Of a DNA stretch of 64,000 nt, positions 1 to 7,713 are shown piece after piece. Source of the stretch: Faecalibacterium taiwanense. GTDB taxonomy: Bacteria; Bacillota; Clostridia; Oscillospirales; Ruminococcaceae. The notes under the pieces were generated by a model. That model saw nothing but the letters and a program-made list of their open reading frames with translations. It was not told the DNA's origin and did no database searches. The stretch spans positions 2,294,001-2,358,000 of the forward strand of contig NZ_CP155552.1 of assembly GCF_036632915.2 (NCBI RefSeq). Direction: 5' to 3'. The translations under genes and the position numbers were made by a program. Positions within the stretch are counted from its first letter, which is position 1; the number at the start of each line of letters is the position of its first letter.

Positions 1-25
1 CAAAAAGTAAAATGGAGTGTGCCGG

Positions 26-955
26 ATGAAACAGTATTTTGGCATTGATATCGGCGGCACAGCCGTCAAGCTGGGCATCGTGGACGAGACCGGCAGGGTG
101 CTGCTCAAGGGCGAAGAGAGCGTGAGCTTTGACGGCTACCAGACGCCTGTTCTCACCACCGTGCGCAGGGCCGCAAAGGAGTTTTTGACTGCAAATTCCA
201 TCCCGGTGGAAAGCCTTGCGGGCATCGGCGTTTCGGCCACCGGTCAGATCGACAGCCGCAAGGGCATCGTGGCCGGTACCTGCGGCAACTTTCCCAATTA
301 CATCGGCAGCCCTATCAAGTCTGCGCTGGAAGAGGACTTCGGCCTGCCCGTCACAGTGGCCAACGACGCCAACTGCATGACACTGGGTGAAGTGTGGGTC
401 GGCGCTGCACAGGGCTATACGGACGTGATCGGTGTGACCCTTGGTACCGGCGTGGGCGGCGGCATCCTGACCGGAGGCCATTTGTTAGAGGGTGCACGGG
501 GCCTTGGCGGTGAGCTGGGTCACTACCGCACTCACGCGCTGGACGGTGTGGACTGTACCTGCGGCGCAAAGGGCTGCTGGGAACGCTACGCTGCCACCAC
601 CGCGCTGGTGCGCGCCGCACAGGAAAAGAACCCCGATTGGAAGGATGGCCGCGCCATCTTTGCCGCAGCCGAAGCAGGCAACGAGACAGTTCTTGCCCTG
701 CTGGACCACTGGACGGACGAGATCGCACAGGGCCTTGCAGGCATGGTGCACATTTTCAACCCGCAGCTCATTCTGATCGGCGGCGGCGTGAGCGCGCAGC
801 AGAAACTGCTGATCGAACCCATTGCCGCAAAGGTGAAAGCATCGGTCATGCCCGCCTTTGCAGAGGGGCTGGAAGTGCGCGCCGCTCAGCTGCACAACGA
901 TGCCGGTATGGTGGGCGCAGTGTACTACTTCCGACAGACCATGGAAAAGGAGTAA
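26..955 (+). CDS. ROK family sugar kinase (glucokinase-like)
   Basis: Predicted cytoplasmic ATP-dependent hexose kinase of the ROK family. The N-terminal phosphate-binding motif DIGGT is at residues 8-12, a conserved ANDAN with the likely catalytic Asp lies near residue 114, the glycine-rich LGTGVGGG follows near 139, and the ROK zinc signature (GHYRTH, then CTCGAKGCWE) lies at about 166-186. The length of 309 aa is typical. I chose ATG at 26 because GGAG at 14-17 is 8 bases upstream; an in-frame GTG at 17 is less likely. The SGNH hydrolase gene follows 6 bases later, so the two are probably cotranscribed. Substrate (glucose, fructose, N-acetylmannosamine) cannot be fixed from sequence alone. 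The promoter lies outside or at the edge of the window. Confidence 0.9.
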   Translation: MKQYFGIDIGGTAVKLGIVDETGRVLLKGEESVSFDGYQTPVLTTVRRAAKEFLTANSIPVESLAGIGVSATGQIDSRKGIVAGTCGNFPNYIGSPIKSALEEDFGLPVTVANDANCMTLGEVWVGAAQGYTDVIGVTLGTGVGGGILTGGHLLEGARGLGGELGHYRTHALDGVDCTCGAKGCWERYAATTALVRAAQEKNPDWKDGRAIFAAAEAGNETVLALLDHWTDEIAQGLAGMVHIFNPQLILIGGGVSAQQKLLIEPIAAKVKASVMPAFAEGLEVRAAQLHNDAGMVGAVYYFRQTMEKE

Positions 956-961
956 TCATAT

Positions 962-1600
962 ATGAAAACACATATCCTCTGTCTGGGCGATTCCAACACC
1001 CACGGCTACTGCGCCGACCCCAACGACTGCGCCGACCACGGCATCCGCTTCAATGAAGAGGAGCGCTGGACCTGCCGCCTGCAGAAGGCGCTGGGCGACG
1101 AATACCTTGTGACCGAAGAGGGACTTTCCGGCCGCACCACCGTATTTGTGGACCCCATCCACGAATCCATGGATGCCCTCAGCGTCATCTATGCCCTGCT
1201 CAAGAGCCACGAGGTCATCGACCTGCTCATCATCATGCTGGGCACGAACGATGTGAAGGAGCGCTTTGGTGCCAATGCCGCCTGCATTGCTGCAGGCATG
1301 GAGCGGCTCATCCTCAAAGCAAAGAGCGTGGACTGCTGGGGCACCAAGCAGCCCAACATTCTGGTGGTGGCACCTCCTCCCATCGGCGCAGGCTTCCACG
1401 ACGCTGTGATGGGCGATGGCTGTGTGGAAAAATCTGCCGGTGTGGCAGAGCAGCTCCGCATCATCTGCGAGCGGCAGGGCGTGCACTTCCTGGACGCAAA
1501 GGACTGCGAGTTCAACAAGGTGGACTTCATGCACCTGACCCGCAAGGGCCACGCACAGCTGGCGGAGCTGCTGGCAAAAGAAGTGCCGGGCCTGATCTGA
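962..1600 (+). CDS. SGNH/GDSL-family hydrolase (arylesterase-like)
   Basis: Esterase or lipase of the SGNH fold, 212 aa, no signal peptide, so probably cytoplasmic. Block I is GDSNTHG with nucleophile Ser11, block III is GTND at 94-97, and block V supplies Asp188 and His191 (DFMHL). It starts 6 bases after the ROK kinase and probably shares its transcript. The natural ester is unknown; cytoplasmic members of this family often act on acetylated sugars or thioesters, which would suit a sugar-kinase neighbour, but that is inference. Confidence 0.88.
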   Translation: MKTHILCLGDSNTHGYCADPNDCADHGIRFNEEERWTCRLQKALGDEYLVTEEGLSGRTTVFVDPIHESMDALSVIYALLKSHEVIDLLIIMLGTNDVKERFGANAACIAAGMERLILKAKSVDCWGTKQPNILVVAPPPIGAGFHDAVMGDGCVEKSAGVAEQLRIICERQGVHFLDAKDCEFNKVDFMHLTRKGHAQLAELLAKEVPGLI

Positions 1601-1608
1601 GCACGATT

Positions 1609-1742
1609 TTAAATGCTCTCCGCTTCGCTCTGAGCATCTTTAGCGGAATTATTATTTTTATTGGGTTCTCAAAAAGCCTGCGGGCTTTTTGAGAACTTTT
1701 TTCACGAAATAGGGTCATAACCACAAACGGCATCAAACTCAC
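1609..1742. repeat. Dispersed intergenic repeat, family 1 (one arm)
   Basis: A hairpin with stem ATGCTC (1613-1618) and GAGCAT (1632-1637) whose loop contains CCGCT (1620-1624), exactly complementary to AGCGG at 1642-1646, so a pseudoknot can form. It is followed by a second long hairpin (1665-1696) with TGCG at its tip and by a TTTTTTCACG box. The same order recurs at 31640-31800, 33112-33260, 38184-38310, 57118-57420 and 60781-60960. Function unknown. Confidence 0.65.
1665..1702 (+). terminator. Rho-independent terminator of the ROK/SGNH unit
   Basis: A perfect 14-bp stem (1665-1678 with 1683-1696), 4-base loop, then six T residues. It lies inside the repeat described at 1609-1742. Confidence 0.8.
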
Positions 1743-1783
1743 AAGCAGCCTATATTTTATTTTTAATTTCCGTTTTGTTCATC

Positions 1784-1812
1784 TTGTAAAACATAGCAGA
1801 ATCGGCTATACT
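1784..1812 (+). promoter_or_regulatory. Predicted sigma-A promoter for the 1847 gene
   Basis: TTGTAA at 1784-1789, a 17-base spacer, then TATACT at 1807-1812, 34 bases before the start codon. Confidence 0.6.
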
Positions 1813-1846
1813 TTCCGCAGAAAGATCCATTGAAAGGAACTGTGCC

Positions 1847-2326
1847 ATGCCTGAACTTTTAAAAGTGCCTGTCACCCCTGCTCAGCAGGCAAGAGATGCC
1901 CTTCTCGGTGCCCTTGTGGGCCTTGCCCGGGCCACCACCAGCGAGCCCAAAACGGACGACACCGACGAGGTGCTGAACGCCGGTCTGCGCCTTGCCGCGC
2001 AGCCGGATGCACCGGAGGAAAGGCTGCAGCGGATGCTTGCCATCGTCCAGACTGAAAAGCACCGCGTTGCCCCGGGCTGCGCCACCTGTGCCATGCCCTG
2101 CGGCAACACGAACGATTACGATTTTGTCCGCCTGTGGGCTGCGCCCGAGAGTATCCGCACCCTCAAGCTGCAAATGCTTTCTGCCGCGTTTGCGCTGGCC
2201 CAAAAGCGCCCGCAGGGTCAGACACAGGCCGCCGTTTATCAGCTGCTGTTCACTCTTGCCGAGGACTGGGACGAGGAGCTTCTTGCCCCTGTTGTGCAAC
2301 GCGCCAAGGAGCTTTGCCGGGAGTAA
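1847..2326 (+). CDS. Hypothetical protein with a CxxCxxxC motif
   Basis: A 159-aa soluble protein I do not recognise. It looks mainly alpha-helical and has the cluster CATCAMPCGNTNDYD near residues 77-91, which could hold a metal or Fe-S centre; no other cysteines are present. Start ATG is preceded by AAAGGA at about 10 bases. It has its own promoter (1784-1812) and seems monocistronic. The cysteine pattern recalls the N-terminal Fe-S region of hydroxylamine reductase-type proteins, but similarity elsewhere is not evident, so no function is assigned. Confidence 0.75.
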   Translation: MPELLKVPVTPAQQARDALLGALVGLARATTSEPKTDDTDEVLNAGLRLAAQPDAPEERLQRMLAIVQTEKHRVAPGCATCAMPCGNTNDYDFVRLWAAPESIRTLKLQMLSAAFALAQKRPQGQTQAAVYQLLFTLAEDWDEELLAPVVQRAKELCRE

Positions 2327-2516
2327 ATCCGGGCCGGAAAGCCGCCGCTTTTACCCGCCGGGTTTGTAGCGGGAGCGTTCCCGGCGCAAACCAGAAAGGT
2401 CCGCCTTTTTTGCGTGTTTTTGTGGCAGTTCCGTAATACTGTTGCATCAAAATGCATTCCAGTGAGTTTCACACCCGATTTCCTGCCTTTTTCCGAAAGT
2501 TTTTTGCAAAAAAGAC

Positions 2517-2545
2517 TTTACAAACCATTTCTAAAAACTTATTAT
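2517..2545 (+). promoter_or_regulatory. Predicted sigma-A promoter for the DUF6465 gene
   Basis: TTTACA at 2517-2522, 17-base spacer, TATTAT at 2540-2545. The 2327-2516 stretch before it shows only a weak GC-rich hairpin and no convincing gene. Confidence 0.6.
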
Positions 2546-2624
2546 ATAAGTAATATATTTCATGGAGCCAATGCTGTGCAGCCCCCTGTGCAGCATTCAA
2601 ATACGATCAAGGAGGGGTTTATCT

Positions 2625-2933
2625 ATGCCCGAAAAGAAAAAGACCGCAGCGGCTGCTCCTGCTGTGGAAGCTCCTGCCGCTGAGGCCAAGGAGTCTAAGA
2701 CCCGTAAATCTGCCAAGGCCCCTGCACGCCGCGGCCGTCCCCCGCTTGCACCGGAGCTGTACGTGGAGTTCAGCGGCAAGCAGTATAACGTGACCGATAT
2801 CATTGACCGTGCCAAGGCCGATTACCGCGCTACCCACAAGGTTGGCGTGCAGTCCTGCAAGGTATACGTCAAGCCCGAGGAAGACGCTGCTTATTACGTG
2901 ATCAACAAAGTCTCCGGCAAGCTGGAGCTGTAA
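2625..2933 (+). CDS. DUF6465 family protein
   Basis: A 102-aa basic protein. Residues 1-45 are an Ala/Lys/Pro-rich low-complexity tail ending in an AT-hook-like ARRGRPPL; the rest is a compact domain (LYVEFSGKQYNVTDIIDRAK, then a strand with VYVKPEEDAAYYVIN). This arrangement matches the DUF6465 family common in Clostridia. The ATG at 2625 is preceded by AAGGAGGGG, a very strong ribosome binding site, suggesting high expression. The RGRPP element hints at DNA or RNA binding; this is inference. It has its own promoter and converges on the metallophosphoesterase. Confidence 0.82.
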   Translation: MPEKKKTAAAAPAVEAPAAEAKESKTRKSAKAPARRGRPPLAPELYVEFSGKQYNVTDIIDRAKADYRATHKVGVQSCKVYVKPEEDAAYYVINKVSGKLEL

Positions 2934-3026
2934 CTTTTCCTGTATTCTTTTCTCCTGCTGCAAAGCACTCCGCACCTGTTTTGCGGCAGGTTGTCCGTTC
3001 CCACACAAGGCTCCATTTTAAACCGT

Positions 3027-3066
3027 AAAAAAGCTGCCCTGCATCCAAAAATGCAAGGCAGCTTTT
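3027..3066. terminator. Bidirectional terminator between convergent genes
   Basis: Stem AAAAGCTGCC with GGCAGCTTTT, plus an inner ATGCA-type extension. The stop codon of the minus-strand metallophosphoesterase (TGA, 3068-3066) runs directly into the hairpin. Confidence 0.8.
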
Positions 3067-3722
3067 CATTTTACATCAAACCATCTTTTCCAGAGCGGAT
3101 AATGCTGGATCACTGGGTCCGGGTCCGGGATCTCGAACACATAGCGCTCGGTAGCGTTGATCACGGTGGTCTTGCCGCGGGTGCATACGCGCGGCAGCTT
3201 TGCATCATAGTTCAGGTGCACATGGCCGTGCACGAACCACTGCGGCTCGTATTCATCCATCAGATCATTGAAGCACGCAAAGCCCTTGTGAGCATGATCC
3301 GTGCTGTCGTTCAGGCCAGCCGCCGGGGAGTGGGTGAGCAGCAGATCGATGCCGCCCACATGATGGGCCTTGCGCCAGAGTTTGCGCACACGGCGGCGCA
3401 TTTCCCTTTCCGTATACTGGAAGCTGTCCTCCCGATTATTGTAGCGGATGCTGCCGCCCAGTCCCATAATGCGCAGGCCCTTCCACACATACACGCTGTC
3501 GTCCACACAAATGCATCCGCCAGGTTCATTTTCCCTGTAACTGCCGTCGTGGTTGCCGTGGACATACAAGATGGGCGCAGCCGTAAAGTTCGTAAGATAT
3601 TCCAGATACTTCTGCGGCAGATCCCCGCAGGAAAGGATCAGGTCGATGCCTTCCAGATGTTCGCGGGTACCGTAGTCCCACAGTGCTTTAGAGGGCACAT
3701 CCGAAATTGCAAGAATTTTCAC
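3066..3722 (-). CDS. Metallophosphoesterase
   Basis: A 218-aa calcineurin-like phosphoesterase. Metal-ligand motifs are in the expected order: ISDVPS near residue 6 (D8; the usual H is missing from the DxH motif), CGDL near 32-35, GNHD near 55-58 and GHVH near the C-terminal third. No signal peptide, so cytoplasmic. Substrate unknown. It lies 37 bases downstream of the larger BMP-like gene and may share its transcript. Confidence 0.85.
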   Translation of the reverse strand: MKILAISDVPSKALWDYGTREHLEGIDLILSCGDLPQKYLEYLTNFTAAPILYVHGNHDGSYRENEPGGCICVDDSVYVWKGLRIMGLGGSIRYNNREDSFQYTEREMRRRVRKLWRKAHHVGGIDLLLTHSPAAGLNDSTDHAHKGFACFNDLMDEYEPQWFVHGHVHLNYDAKLPRVCTRGKTTVINATERYVFEIPDPDPVIQHYPLWKRWFDVK

Positions 3723-3759
3723 ATCGGTTTGCTCCGTTCTCTCTCGGCCTGAGGGCCGC

Positions 3760-5685
3760 TTATTTCACAAACCCTTTCAGGGTATTGAGGCCGTTGATCG
3801 CCATAAGCACATGCGTTTTTACATCCAGTTCATCGTAGTGCGGCAGCGCACCTTCCACGCATTCGTCCAGCCAGTCCATCTCCATCAATTCCTTGGGACT
3901 GTAGACCACGGCCTCCGGCGAGTGCAGCACATGCCCCTGCGCGTACAGGTCTTCCGGGAAGATGCGCAGGTCATCCTCGTGCAGCATCTTTTCCATCAGG
4001 TCCAGCAGCTGTAAAGTGCCTGCGGGCAGGTCTTTGCTGTAATCGATCTCCTCTGCGCCGCTGCGCATGCCCCACCAGTAATTCACGGCTCTGGCTCCCG
4101 CTGCATCGCTGTCCCATGCACCGTCAAAAATGGAACGCACAATCTCGATATAAAACGTATCCCACCGCCACACGGGCAGGCCCAGCGGCTGCAAACTGCC
4201 GTCCGGCATGCGGCGCACAAGGCCGTAATCCCGGTGAGTGCCTTCCGGCTCCCGGTTATCCCGGGCATAGAAGATCTCCACATCCGGCCTGTCAGAGAAA
4301 TCCAGCGGATGTGCCGGGTCCGGCAGGCAGGCCCAGCGCAGCACCACCTTTGCGTCCGGGCGCACGGTCTTCAGGCCCTGCGCATAGGCGTTTACTGCCG
4401 CCGGGATGCCGTACACCGGGTTTGCCGCCACATAGCCTACGCGGTCGGTCTTGGTCAGTACACCGGCCAGAATGCCCAGCAGATAGGTCACTTCATACGT
4501 GCGGGGATAGTAGGTGCGCACCAGCGGGTGCGGCGCGTTGAGCGAGCAGTTCAGGATGCGGGTCTTGGGGTGCTGGGCCGCCACCTTCAGGCAGGCGGTA
4601 TGCATCCGGGCACTTGAGGTGAACACCACATCGGCATTGTCGTGAGCCACATCCTCCAGCACCTGCTCCGCGTCCACCTCAGGCTCGATGTTCTCTTTGC
4701 GGGTGATGAATACCCGGTCCGGGAACGCCTGTTGCAGCGCTTCGATGCCCTTGTCGTGGGCACGCACCCACGCGCTGCTCTCGGCATTGTACTCGTGCAG
4801 GAACACCACCTTCAGCTCGCTGGGCTTTGTAAAGATGTTCAGCTTTGCCAACAGCGGTTCGCCGGGGCCCTGCTTCGGCTCCAGCGAAAGGGCCACGGCC
4901 TGCGGCTCGGTGAGCACCTTCACCTCATCCCACAGCTTTTCCAGATTCTGCTTCATCTGGCTGGGCGTACTCTCGCAGGCATCCGCGTAACGGTAGACCG
5001 ACAGATACACCAGCATGGCATCGCCGGCAGTCAGATTCAGTCCGCCGCCGCCCAGAGCCAGAAACTGCTGGCGGAACATGGTATAGAAGGCGGAAAAGCT
5101 CAGCCGGTCATCATCCGTCCAGCTTTCTCCGCTGGCCTTGCACACCAGCGTCTGCAATTTTGCGTAACCCCCCAGACGGGAGAAATGCACATCGTTGACC
5201 TTGGAGAGCTTGTAAAAATCCAGAAATTCGTAGTAGATACGGTTTTCCAGACTGTCGTTCCGTTCCGGGACGAGCCGCGTGACCGTGCCCGCGATCCTGA
5301 CCGCATCAAAATACTTGAGCACCGATACCCGCTTGTTGCCTTCCTGCACATAGAATTTGTTCAGGAACTCGTAGGCGATGATGGGGGTGTGGATGCCCTC
5401 TTCCAGATGTGCATCGCAGAGGTTTGACCACTTGCCTGCAAACTCGGTGTCCGGCTCCAGCAGGGGCATAAAGTTCGGTGCAAAGGCGGTGTGACGGCCG
5501 CTGGTCTTTGTGCCGACGATGCTTTCCGCCGGGATCTCCACAAGGCCCAGCGGCTCCTGCGCCACGATGTTCACATTGACCAGAATATCGTCCAGCACCG
5601 CAAGATACGGCGACTGGCCGCGCGCCACACAGGCACGGTAAGCACGCTGGCCGCTCTTCAATGCGTTCTTGTAATCTTCCAGCAT
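3760..5685 (-). CDS. ParB-like segment fused to a BMP-type solute-binding domain
   Basis: A 641-aa protein with no signal peptide or lipobox. Residues about 30-140 contain a ParB/Srx-like pattern (IVAQEPLGLVEIPAESIVGT, then YVQEGNKRVSVLKYF at 113-127, the region corresponding to the ParB GxxR box). A helical middle follows (about 140-280). From about residue 290 (LKVVFLHEY) to the end the sequence resembles the BMP/PnrA nucleoside-binding fold, with ARMHTACLKVAAQHP and YLLGILAGVLTKTDRVGYVA as recognisable pieces. A BMP domain without export signal suggests an intracellular ligand sensor. Start ATG at 5685 has AAAAAGGAG upstream. Function not known to me. Confidence 0.75.
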   Translation of the reverse strand: MLEDYKNALKSGQRAYRACVARGQSPYLAVLDDILVNVNIVAQEPLGLVEIPAESIVGTKTSGRHTAFAPNFMPLLEPDTEFAGKWSNLCDAHLEEGIHTPIIAYEFLNKFYVQEGNKRVSVLKYFDAVRIAGTVTRLVPERNDSLENRIYYEFLDFYKLSKVNDVHFSRLGGYAKLQTLVCKASGESWTDDDRLSFSAFYTMFRQQFLALGGGGLNLTAGDAMLVYLSVYRYADACESTPSQMKQNLEKLWDEVKVLTEPQAVALSLEPKQGPGEPLLAKLNIFTKPSELKVVFLHEYNAESSAWVRAHDKGIEALQQAFPDRVFITRKENIEPEVDAEQVLEDVAHDNADVVFTSSARMHTACLKVAAQHPKTRILNCSLNAPHPLVRTYYPRTYEVTYLLGILAGVLTKTDRVGYVAANPVYGIPAAVNAYAQGLKTVRPDAKVVLRWACLPDPAHPLDFSDRPDVEIFYARDNREPEGTHRDYGLVRRMPDGSLQPLGLPVWRWDTFYIEIVRSIFDGAWDSDAAGARAVNYWWGMRSGAEEIDYSKDLPAGTLQLLDLMEKMLHEDDLRIFPEDLYAQGHVLHSPEAVVYSPKELMEMDWLDECVEGALPHYDELDVKTHVLMAINGLNTLKGFVK

Positions 5686-5857
5686 AGTTGCTCCTTTTTC
5701 TCAGCTGCAATGCGCTGCAGCCAGCTGCCGCAGCGTCCTTCTTTAGTATACCATGAAATTTGATTTTATGGGAGGATTTTCCGCACAAAAGAGTTGATTT
5801 ATCCTGCAGTTTCAGGTACGATAATAGAAAGCAAACAATGATAGGAGCATTCTTTCC

Positions 5858-6421
5858 ATGCAGACCGAACAGATCCCCGTACTCAAGGCCGACGAATACC
5901 CCGGCGGCATCTGGTATTACGAGCCGCATACATATCAGCCTTACCGTTACGTACTGGGCCGCGTTGGCACCCACCCGCTGGTATGCATTGGCATCAACCC
6001 CAGCACCGCCCAGCCCGGCGCACTGGACCCCACCCTGAAAAGCGTGGAGCGTCTTGCCGCCGCCAACGGCTTTGACAGCTGGATCATGTTCAACGTGTAT
6101 CCCCAGCGCGCCACCGACCCTAACGATATGGACCGTGTGCCGGACCGCGCCCTGTGTGACGAAAACCTGCGCTGGCTCAAAGCCGTTCTGGCCCAGACCG
6201 AACCCACCATGTGGGCAGCGTGGGGCACGCTGATCGAAAAGCGGGACTATCTGCCCGGCCTCATGCGGGAGATGGTGGCCCTGACGCGGGAGCGGGAGAT
6301 CCCGTGGGTCACCTTTGGCAGGCGCAGCAAAAAGGGCCACCCCCACCACCCGCTGTACCTGCGCAAGGATTCCACCCCGGAACCCTTTGATGTGGAAAAT
6401 TATCTGGACACCTGCTTTTAA
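5858..6421 (+). CDS. DUF1643 domain-containing protein
   Basis: A 187-aa soluble protein. The conserved DUF1643 core is visible: RYVLGR near 31, VCIGINPSTA at 43-52, LDPTLKSVERLAAANGFDSW, then FNVYPQRATDPNDM and TMWAAWGTLIEKR. The family is widespread but has no established biochemistry; the fold is thought to resemble uracil-DNA-glycosylase-type proteins. TAGGAG is 8-10 bases upstream of ATG. A possible promoter (TTGATT 5794, TACGAT 5817) lies just before it. The PAP2 gene follows closely. Confidence 0.85.
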   Translation: MQTEQIPVLKADEYPGGIWYYEPHTYQPYRYVLGRVGTHPLVCIGINPSTAQPGALDPTLKSVERLAAANGFDSWIMFNVYPQRATDPNDMDRVPDRALCDENLRWLKAVLAQTEPTMWAAWGTLIEKRDYLPGLMREMVALTREREIPWVTFGRRSKKGHPHHPLYLRKDSTPEPFDVENYLDTCF

Positions 6422-6453
6422 TTTTTCAGGTGCCCGATGCGGAGGGATCTTTT

Positions 6454-6990
6454 TTGACCGCAGAACATTATCACGCCCTGCACAGCTGGATGGATGCCCA
6501 CCCCACAGCCAAGCGCTGTGTGGTGGCACTGGACCGCTGGCTGCCGCTCATCCCTTTTGTATGTTATCCGGTGCTGCTCTGCCTGCTGAACGTCCGGCTG
6601 TTTCGGCTGCTGGGCAGTCAGCGTCAGGCCGCGCTGGACCTCACCGCCGTCATTGCGCGGACGGTGTTCGTGCCGGGGCTTACCTTCTGGGGCGGCACCA
6701 TCCTGCGGGACAGGCTGAACCTGCCGCGTCCCTATGAACAGCCCGGCTTTGAACCGCTGCGGCACAAGGAGACCCGGGGCCACTCCTTCCCATCCCGCCA
6801 CGCGCTGAGCGCTTCCGTGCTGGCCATGGTATGGATGTATTTCTACCCGAAGGCGGGCTGGGCGATGGTGGGCATCACGGTGCTCATCTGTGTTGGCCGT
6901 GTGCTGACCGGCGTGCACCATATCCGCGATGTCGTGGGCGGAGCCGCGCTTGGCTTTGCTTTGGGCTTTGCGGGCATGTGGCTGCTGTAA
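6454..6990 (+). CDS. PAP2-family membrane phosphatase
   Basis: Integral membrane phosphatase of the PAP2 superfamily, 178 aa with about five membrane segments. The three active-site motifs are present: RDRLNLPRP (KxxxxxxRP-like), GHSFPSRH (PSGH-like) and GRVLTGVHHIRDVVGG (SRxxxxxHxxxD-like). Likely acts on undecaprenyl diphosphate or phosphatidyl substrates. I favour TTG at 6454 because GGAGGGA (6441-6447) is placed correctly for it; a GTG at 6430 has no such site. It starts 32 bases after the DUF1643 stop. Confidence 0.85.
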   Translation: MTAEHYHALHSWMDAHPTAKRCVVALDRWLPLIPFVCYPVLLCLLNVRLFRLLGSQRQAALDLTAVIARTVFVPGLTFWGGTILRDRLNLPRPYEQPGFEPLRHKETRGHSFPSRHALSASVLAMVWMYFYPKAGWAMVGITVLICVGRVLTGVHHIRDVVGGAALGFALGFAGMWLL

Positions 6991-7042
6991 AGCAGTGCTT
7001 TGCGGGCTTTGAAAAAAGAAAAAAGATTTTTGCATTTTTTGC

Positions 7043-7071
7043 TTGACAGAATGGGGCCTGTATGGTATTAT
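7043..7071 (+). promoter_or_regulatory. Strong promoter of the tRNA operon
   Basis: Perfect TTGACA at 7043-7048, a 17-base spacer and TATTAT at 7066-7071, about 60 bases before the first tRNA. Confidence 0.85.
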
Positions 7072-7134
7072 ACTTCTCGCAGCGTGTGCCGACACACAGC
7101 TGCCGCCATAATGGAACCCATGGGATTACAACGT

Positions 7135-7208
<74 letters not shown>

Positions 7209-7215
7209 TCTATGT

Positions 7216-7293
7216 GGTGCCCATAGCGTAGTCGGTTAACGCGCCAGATTGTGGATCTGGAGACCGTGGGTTCGAGTCCCACTGGGCACCCCA
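7216..7293 (+). tRNA. tRNA-His (anticodon GTG)
   Basis: The anticodon arm CCAGATTGTGGATCTGG gives GTG. The acceptor stem has the extra G(-1) opposite C73 that is diagnostic for tRNA-His (G7216 with C7290), and CCA is encoded at 7291-7293. T arm GTGGGTTCGAGTCCCAC. Confidence 0.95.
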
Positions 7294-7298
7294 CCAAA

Positions 7299-7333
7299 AA
7301 TCCGCTGATGCTTTGCATCGGCGGATTTTTTTA
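7299..7333 (+). terminator. Terminator of the tRNA operon
   Basis: Hairpin TCCGCTGATGC/GCATCGGCGGA followed by seven T residues, directly after tRNA-His. Confidence 0.85.
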
Positions 7334-7368
7334 TTTGGCGGGGGTATCCCAGTGGGACTCGAACAGCA
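7321..7368. repeat. 48-bp direct repeat, copy 1, with inverted tRNA-His 3' fragment
   Basis: Matches 7562-7609 with only two mismatches (positions 19-20). The inner part CCCAGTGGGACTCGAAC is the reverse complement of the T arm and acceptor of the neighbouring tRNA-His. Its first bases are the 3' side of the tRNA terminator. Confidence 0.75.
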
Positions 7369-7547
7369 ACGACGACGACCGCGGCCTGCGGCCGAAACAG
7401 GGAGGAGTTGTTGGGGCCGTGTTCTGATTTTTCAAAGCCCTGCCAAGGGGCTGCGGAAAAATCAGCAAACACAACCCGTAAGGCCCTGACCGTCAGATTC
7501 TGCTGCGGGTTCCATCCCTTAGGAATGTCTACCGGGGAACCTTCTGC

Positions 7548-7573
7548 CGCTGTTCAAAACAGCGGATTTTTTT
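7548..7573 (+). terminator. Second terminator, at the end of a non-coding interval
   Basis: CCGCTGTT/AACAGCGG stem, 3-base loop, then ATTTTTTT. It ends the 7369-7547 stretch, which has no gene but holds a long inverted repeat (CTGATTTTTC with GAAAAATCAG around 7425-7464), so a small RNA or a decayed tRNA unit is possible. Confidence 0.6.
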
Positions 7574-7609
7574 ATTTGGTAGGGGTATCCCAGTGGGACT
7601 CGAACAGCA
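7562..7609. repeat. 48-bp direct repeat, copy 2
   Basis: Second copy of the repeat at 7321-7368, 241 bases away and in the same orientation, again carrying the inverted tRNA-His 3' fragment. It lies on the edge of the phage-type module. Confidence 0.75.
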
Positions 7610-7626
7610 CGCCATTATTTTCTGCT

Positions 7627-7689
7627 AAAAAAGCATGTGCAGAACACCTCTGGCCGGAACGGCTCCTGTGTGCTCTGCACATGCTTTTT
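7627..7689. terminator. Long hairpin ending the phage-type module
   Basis: AAAAAAGCATGTGCAGA pairs with TCTGCACATGCTTTTT; the inside is also self-complementary. A/T tracts on both sides allow termination in either direction, fitting the 3' end of the minus-strand module. Confidence 0.75.
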
Positions 7690-7713
7690 ATTGTTTGATA
7701 TCCACCCGCACGG

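Noticed and set aside
7294..7620. Classical attL/attR of the phage module at tRNA-His
   Set aside because: The tRNA-derived pieces are inverted relative to the tRNA, no copy was found at the other edge near 17550-17900, and no integrase is present.
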